From positions 1 to 35,109 of the forward strand of contig JAQIWT010000108.1 of assembly GCA_034696485.1 (NCBI GenBank): 35,109 nucleotides of DNA, written 5' to 3'. This DNA comes from Isohypsibius dastychi. Lineage: Eukaryota > Tardigrada > Eutardigrada > Parachela > Isohypsibiidae. The notes beneath the pieces are model-generated. The model did no database searches. It saw only the letters and a program-made list of their open reading frames with translations, and had not been told where the DNA came from. The position numbers were made by a program, and so were the translations under genes. This document shows, piece by piece, positions 31,042 to 35,109 of this stretch. Numbering within the stretch: position 1 is the first letter of the stretch; each line of letters starts with the position of its first letter.

Positions 31042-31486
31042 GATAATAGATTTTAAATCAAGGTAGATAACGATATGACCGTCACAAAACCGAAAAACTC
31101 CAGAGACTCAAAAAGTTTTCCAAAATTCCACGATTTCACCGACTTCAGACTTGTGTCAGCTCAGGACACAAGCCAGACCCCTTCAAAAGTTGCGTCGAAG
31201 ATATAATTCTCCATGTTATTGGTTATGGGCCACTTGCAAAGCATTGGGGTCTATGTCAATCGACCCCCCGAGTCAGTATCACACAAAAGTTTAATCTGCA
31301 CAAGCGGAGCACGTGCGCTAACTCGTCGACTGGACGGATCAGATGAACCGCTTCGCTCCTTGTTTTGGTTTCTTGCAAACAGGAAGTGTTTCCGCGATTA
31401 ACTTTTACTGTTCATTCTTGTCTGGCTTCTCATCAATCTTTGCAAGGTCAGGGTTTTCGTCATCAGATAAAATTGATTGATCAGAA
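31042..31486. other. Intergenic spacer upstream of gene C
   Basis: Contains the presumed gene C promoter. Plus-strand open frames at 31213-31580 show no domain and partly lie in the duplicated block that follows. Confidence 0.4.
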
Positions 31487-31722
31487 TCGATTAGTCACAA
31501 GATGTCAATTGTTAAAAATAATCTGCAGTATTTTCGTTTCCCATCAGTTTTTCAGCAGTATTTTTGTCTTTTTTTTATAATCTTGAATAAATGATCATTT
31601 CATTAAAAGATACTTGGGACGATATGCGACTTGAGAAATCATGAAATTATGGCTGAAGGCTTTCTTGAAATGAAAACAAATAACTGTTTGCTAAGCAAAA
31701 GACGATTATACGGCGAGGTAGC
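31487..31722. repeat. Second copy of AMSH-gene 3' flank
   Basis: Direct-orientation duplicate of 29423-29873 lacking its central ~235 bp. It stops 21 bp before the stop codon of the inverted paralogue A', so this duplicate now forms the 3' flank of A'. Confidence 0.8.
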
Positions 31723-31742
31723 AAAGGAATGGTCTGGATATG

Positions 31743-33087
31743 TTAGTCCTCCAAGAGTTTGAAAGTAACAGGTTGACAATCCCGCTGAGCATTCCATTGG
31801 TGAGTGGTGAGAAATTCGTTTACCAGTTGTAAACCCGCGCTTTCCGAATTTGGTAAAACGAAGCCAAAAAATTTCAGTCGTTCAATCATCATTTTCGTCC
31901 ATTCATTATCATGATGTTGCTTGAATCCACCGCACATCTGGACCTCTAGTAGACCGCGCAGAAGTTCAGAATGATTAACAGCCGATACGTTGTAATATTC
32001 GGACTGATTATCCATTTTCAATCCGGCATATTGAACTACTTTGATTGCCATCGCGATGTCAGTCAGCACAATATTTCCGGTTACTTCCAAAGTTCCGGTC
32101 ATGTTTACGCCGATCAGAGCTGGTGGATTCGCATGCGTCAAAACAAATGGTTTCCTTGTAGTTCCACAATTTTTAGTCAACTCCTAAACAGCGGTTCGTT
32201 AGCGAAATATCAACTTGATATTTCCATAAACATTTACCAATTTTCCGGAAGTCATCCTGCATTCAGCAATCGCTTTAGACTTGGATGATTCCTCGATTTT
32301 GATGTCAAGCATTACATTCAACTTCTTCGGCAAACCTTTAAAATCAGCCGCCGTGATTCTCTACGCAAAAGGTAAAAATTACAGTGATAAATAATAAGGG
32401 AAATTAGGAAAATAAATAGAAATAGAATTTGAAATAATAATAAAATGTACCATAATATTTCTTGCGCAACTCACACGAGGTTCATCCGACTTTGGTTCAT
32501 GAAAATAACCGTAATGTGATGATACTGGAGAATTGCATCGCAATCGTTGAAGAACTTCCAAATCAACTGATCCTTTCTGAACCATTTTGGTTTTTGTCGA
32601 CTTATCGCTCTGTTTTTCGCAAAAACAGGGATTTTCCAGATTATCCTAAATCAAAGACAATACCATTATTTTTTTCAACTGCTTCAGTAAGGTTAATGCT
32701 TCTTACTTGGCAATGCTGCAGTTGCATGGCTACTGTTGATTCCCATAATTTTGCGTCATTGTAATGAGTTCCGAATTGTGGTCGATTGACAGGATAATTC
32801 TGTTTCGTCTCACATTGTAGCACGACAAGTCCGTCTTGTTCCGCAATGTAAGAATTCTGTTCCGTATCCGAATCAAAATTTCGAAGGTGATTTTGCGGGT
32901 TCTTCATCCGTTTGGCTCCAGCTTAATCCAGAGATTTACACTCAGCTGCATACATTTCCGCGAAAATATTTTCGACATCCTTATGTTCAAGTTCCAGAGG
33001 TTTCCCTTGTACTTGCTCATGAACTTGCTGATGGAGGTCCAGGTCTCTCTTATACATTTCCAGAGCACTCAACTTTCGCGTGTTCAT
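31743..33087 (-). pseudogene. Gene A': degenerate inverted paralogue of gene A
   Basis: The first exon from ATG 33087 (MNTRKLSALEMYKRDL...FAEMYAAECKSLD) parallels gene A's N-terminus. It is cut by TAA at 32925-32923 exactly where gene A has Ser of LDSAG, after which the frame continues to a second stop at 32641. A further block (about 32590-32470, KGSVDLEVLQRL) ends at a CGT-GTGAG donor. An exon at about 32361-32243 (RITAADFKGLPKKLN) follows a TTTTGCGTAG acceptor. The last exon, about 32184-31743, carries NMTGTLEVTGNIVLTDIA to TFKLLED, the hallmark C-terminal domain. The join near 32641-32590 could not be closed by normal splicing. With one clear stop and one unresolved break this is most likely a pseudogene. 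It lacks gene A's duplicated exon and has an extra one. Confidence 0.65.
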
Positions 33088-33547
33088 AATCGTGAAGGAT
33101 AAGGATGAGGTAGAACTGGGATAACCGAAACTGCATACAAAATCAAATCTTTCGTTTAATCCTGAAATCATAGAAATGGAAGTTATCGTTACTGTACAAA
33201 GACCAAGTTACTATGAAGTTCATTACCATTGTGGTAGCTCATTCGGGCCAAAATGAAAACAAGCGAAAGTGAAAGTGTGCAAGCGTGTACATCTGTAGCT
33301 TCTTTACCCACCATACGCAACTGTACGGCATTCTACTGTTTGCCAGTCAGTTTTCTTCAAATTTCTCAAATCTCCGAAAATTTCCGTGATTGGTTGTTTA
33401 ACTCATTTCTGCTGTACAAATTTGCGAAATAGAAGATAATCATTAGCCATCGTCAACAATAGTTGTCCAAGACACTAGGTAAGTTCAACTTTAGTTTACA
33501 TTCGTTTCGTCATTTTCGGTAAACATCATTTACTCATTTTCAGGAAG
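33088..33547. promoter_or_regulatory. Divergent intergenic region between A' and gene B
   Basis: The 460 bp between the two oppositely oriented start codons should hold both promoters. Immediately before the gene B ATG, a GTAAGTTC (33480) ... CATTTTCAG (33543) pair could be a 5' UTR intron, or the TTTTCAG could be an SL1 trans-splice acceptor. No palindrome or repeat was seen. Confidence 0.4.
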
Positions 33548-34674
33548 ATGGCTCATTCTCAAGGTCCTCAATACGGTGGGAAAAACTGCGAAAAAGAGAA
33601 GGAAATAATGGTCGACAGCGGAAGCGAGGAAAATCATGGTAAAAATGGTAAAGGAGCGACTTTTCATCATGTATCTATTCATTCGATTTGTTGGAAATTC
33701 CGTGACGATTAATCTGATGCACTGTCGAGCTGTTTTTTCTTGCAGAAGATCAGTTTGGAATACATTTGTCTTCAGTGCAGTCTGTGATTATCACGGAAAA
33801 CCTAGAAGTGCTCTTCGAATTTCCAAATTCTGAAGCAACATTTGTTCATATCAATCAAGATCATGCGAAGTTTCCGCCACACTTTCCTCACTTCCAATCG
33901 ACGCTGCAGTCTCACCAAATCACTGGAGATTTCCCACCGTGGATTTCCAATGAAATGCTAACTGAAGATGCTCCTGGAAAAGTGCCAAAAGAACGATCAC
34001 TCGATAATTGCTCCTCAGAGGACGAACTTCAGAAGAGACGTCGACGATGGACATCCACGGATCCAAATGTTGCAGCCCGTATTTAACGTATTAAAGATCA
34101 GAGGGCACAAGAGATGGCAGAAAAATTGCGCTTTCGGAATGCTCTCGGCAAACCAGTTGCGAGAAAGACAACCGGACCACTTCGAAAGCCACAACCCGAA
34201 GATTTCGAACCGGAAAATTCGTCAGGTTATTTGCATCGAAATTTCAATCTTTGTGGGAAAATCCATAGCATTGTTCACATTTTCAGATGAGGAACTGCAA
34301 GTGAAAAAACGAAGAGAGCTCAATCCAGATGAAGGGTCGGAATGTCGAACTCGCAACGGTGATACTGCTGCTGATATTCAACAAATCGGAAAAGAAAGAA
34401 AAGAGAAGGAGGTTGAAGGTTTGTGCCGACAAAATTCTAGCGACGAACTAATTGCAAACACTGTAACCGGCATCAGCCAAGTCACACCAGCATCAGCTAT
34501 CAAACGGCGACATCAACCACGTCCAAATGATTTTAAGCCGGAAGAATCATAAGGTGATTTTGTTATATTTTATCGTAAGAGAATTCTGTGGCATGGTTTC
34601 CACTTTCAGATGACGAGCTGTTTATGGACGAACCACCGGATATCATACTGGAATGTAAACAGTATTCTTCGTGA
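33548..34674 (+). pseudogene. Gene B: acidic/basic repeat protein with two in-frame TAA codons
   Basis: Exons 33548-33638, 33746-34225, 34287-34553 and 34610 to about 34674 join in phase 1 throughout. Exon 1 is MAHSQGPQYGGKN.... Exon 2 includes QFGIHLSSVQSVIITENLEV and a basic run (QKRRRRW), and ends PQPEDFEPENSS. Exon 3 opens DEELQVKKRRELNPDEG and closes RPNDFKPEES. Exon 4 opens DDELFMDEPPDIILE. So DF-[EK]-PE-[NE]-S-S-[DE]-[DE]-EL occurs twice, each time across an exon junction, an internal duplication of an exon pair. TAA at 34084-34086 and 34550-34552 interrupt it; the second falls exactly where the repeat predicts Ser. Alternatively exon 4 splices out at GGAAT-GTAAAC into downstream exons. 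Acidic/basic composition suggests a nuclear protein; no domain recognised. Confidence 0.55.
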
Positions 34675-34728
34675 TCAAACGTTTTGTACGATTTTAGACT
34701 GCAAGTTTTTGTTTCTAAATGTTTTACA

Positions 34729-35048
34729 GATTCCTTTGTTTTTATTTTCAACGATTCTGAGTTGGACGGGAAATGTTGTGCAGTTTGGAGTGCAAGATGA
34801 TAAGAAAAAAATTAATCTGCTGCAGTCCGAATGCACGCAACTGCTCTCGGGTTGCTCTGTCAGATATCTTTAGTTCCACAAAGACCCGGGTCACTGAAAT
34901 CGGTCCGTGGGAGTTGAAATACGAAGATGGATTCGAAATTTCGTCCGGTTTGAGAAATGCTTTCGGTACGCATAATATCGGTACAGATGCTCGAAAGGTC
35001 ACTTTTTTTCAAGCAAACAACGCAGCCGTATCTAGTGTTGTTTACTGA
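34729..35048 (+). CDS. Probable 3' exon(s) of gene B or an adjacent gene
   Basis: After a TTTTACAG acceptor (about 34730) the sequence reads YSFVFIFNDSELDGK. Further on, a frame reads VALSDIFSSTKTRVTEIGPW then ELKYEDGFEISSGLRNAFG to a stop at 35048. Composition is protein-like, but I could not connect the two frames by a convincing splice. They may be the last exons of gene B or the C-terminus of another decayed gene. No domain recognised. Confidence 0.35.
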
Positions 35049-35109
35049 GCAGTTTTTCAAATCTACTTACTATTCACTGCCGCTCAAAAAATCTACTTTA
35101 CTTTACTGT

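Noticed and set aside
1-35109. tRNA, rRNA or spliceosomal RNA genes
   Set aside because: No A/B-box pair with cloverleaf, no rRNA core and no Sm-site small RNA was recognised by eye; a covariance-model scan would be needed to exclude them.

Overview
This window looks like a nematode chromosome, most likely Caenorhabditis or a close relative. Introns are very short (43-202 bp) with GT...TTTCAG ends, two genes begin with F-box domains, and the DNA between genes is crowded with inverted-repeat (foldback/MITE) elements and tandem repeats. No bacterial-type gene organisation is present. All identifications are by eye from translated sequence; nothing was searched.

Left third (1-10,000). A minus-strand fragment of an L1-type cell adhesion molecule (two Ig domains, two FN3 domains and the start of a third) lies at 1008-2560. 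Neither its 5' Ig exons nor its 3' FN3/transmembrane exons could be found nearby. From 2.6 to 10 kb there is a series of palindromic elements (3759-4164, 4641-5373, 5651-5807, 6777-6933, 8721-8820, 9657-10009), a C15-G24 homopolymer hairpin, and an F-box gene (8837-9586, plus) whose 5' end abuts a 100-bp palindrome.

Middle (10,000-23,900). A nearly full-length but inactivated LINE retrotransposon lies on the minus strand: ORF1 with CCHC knuckles, and ORF2 with APE endonuclease and RT carrying four stops, a frameshift and a lost catalytic Asp. It is followed by a small MITE, an A-rich tandem repeat, a C12-AAA-G12 hairpin and a ~750-bp pyrimidine-biased minisatellite rich in ACCGGAAGT (ETS-like) on the minus strand. 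Then comes a minus-strand Helitron whose Rep/helicase gene (17004-22761) can be assembled from ten exons in consistent phase. Rep motif 1, HYH, the two-Tyr motif, Walker A and Walker B are retained, but three single in-frame stops are present. An F-box gene starts head-to-head with the Helitron ORF, 212 bp away.

Right third (24,400-35,109). This is a compact cluster of nematode-type multi-exon genes. Gene A (24499-25922, plus) is unrecognised and has a tandemly duplicated exon. A three-RRM RNA-binding protein follows (26393-27485, plus), then an AMSH/STAMBP-like JAMM deubiquitinase with intact catalytic motif (28397-29355, plus). Gene C (31041-29910, minus) is an acidic/coiled protein with internal repeats. 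A degenerate inverted paralogue of gene A (A', 33087-31743, minus) and gene B (33548-about 34674 or beyond, plus; acidic/basic repeats) complete it. Segmental duplications stitch the cluster together: the 3' flank of the AMSH-like gene recurs next to A', and a 68-bp piece of a gene B exon recurs in antisense as the 3' coding end of gene C.

A recurring theme is the single in-frame nonsense codon inside otherwise well-formed genes (gene B twice, A', the second F-box gene, Helitron, LINE). The simplest reading is ongoing decay in a fast-turnover, TE-rich chromosome region.
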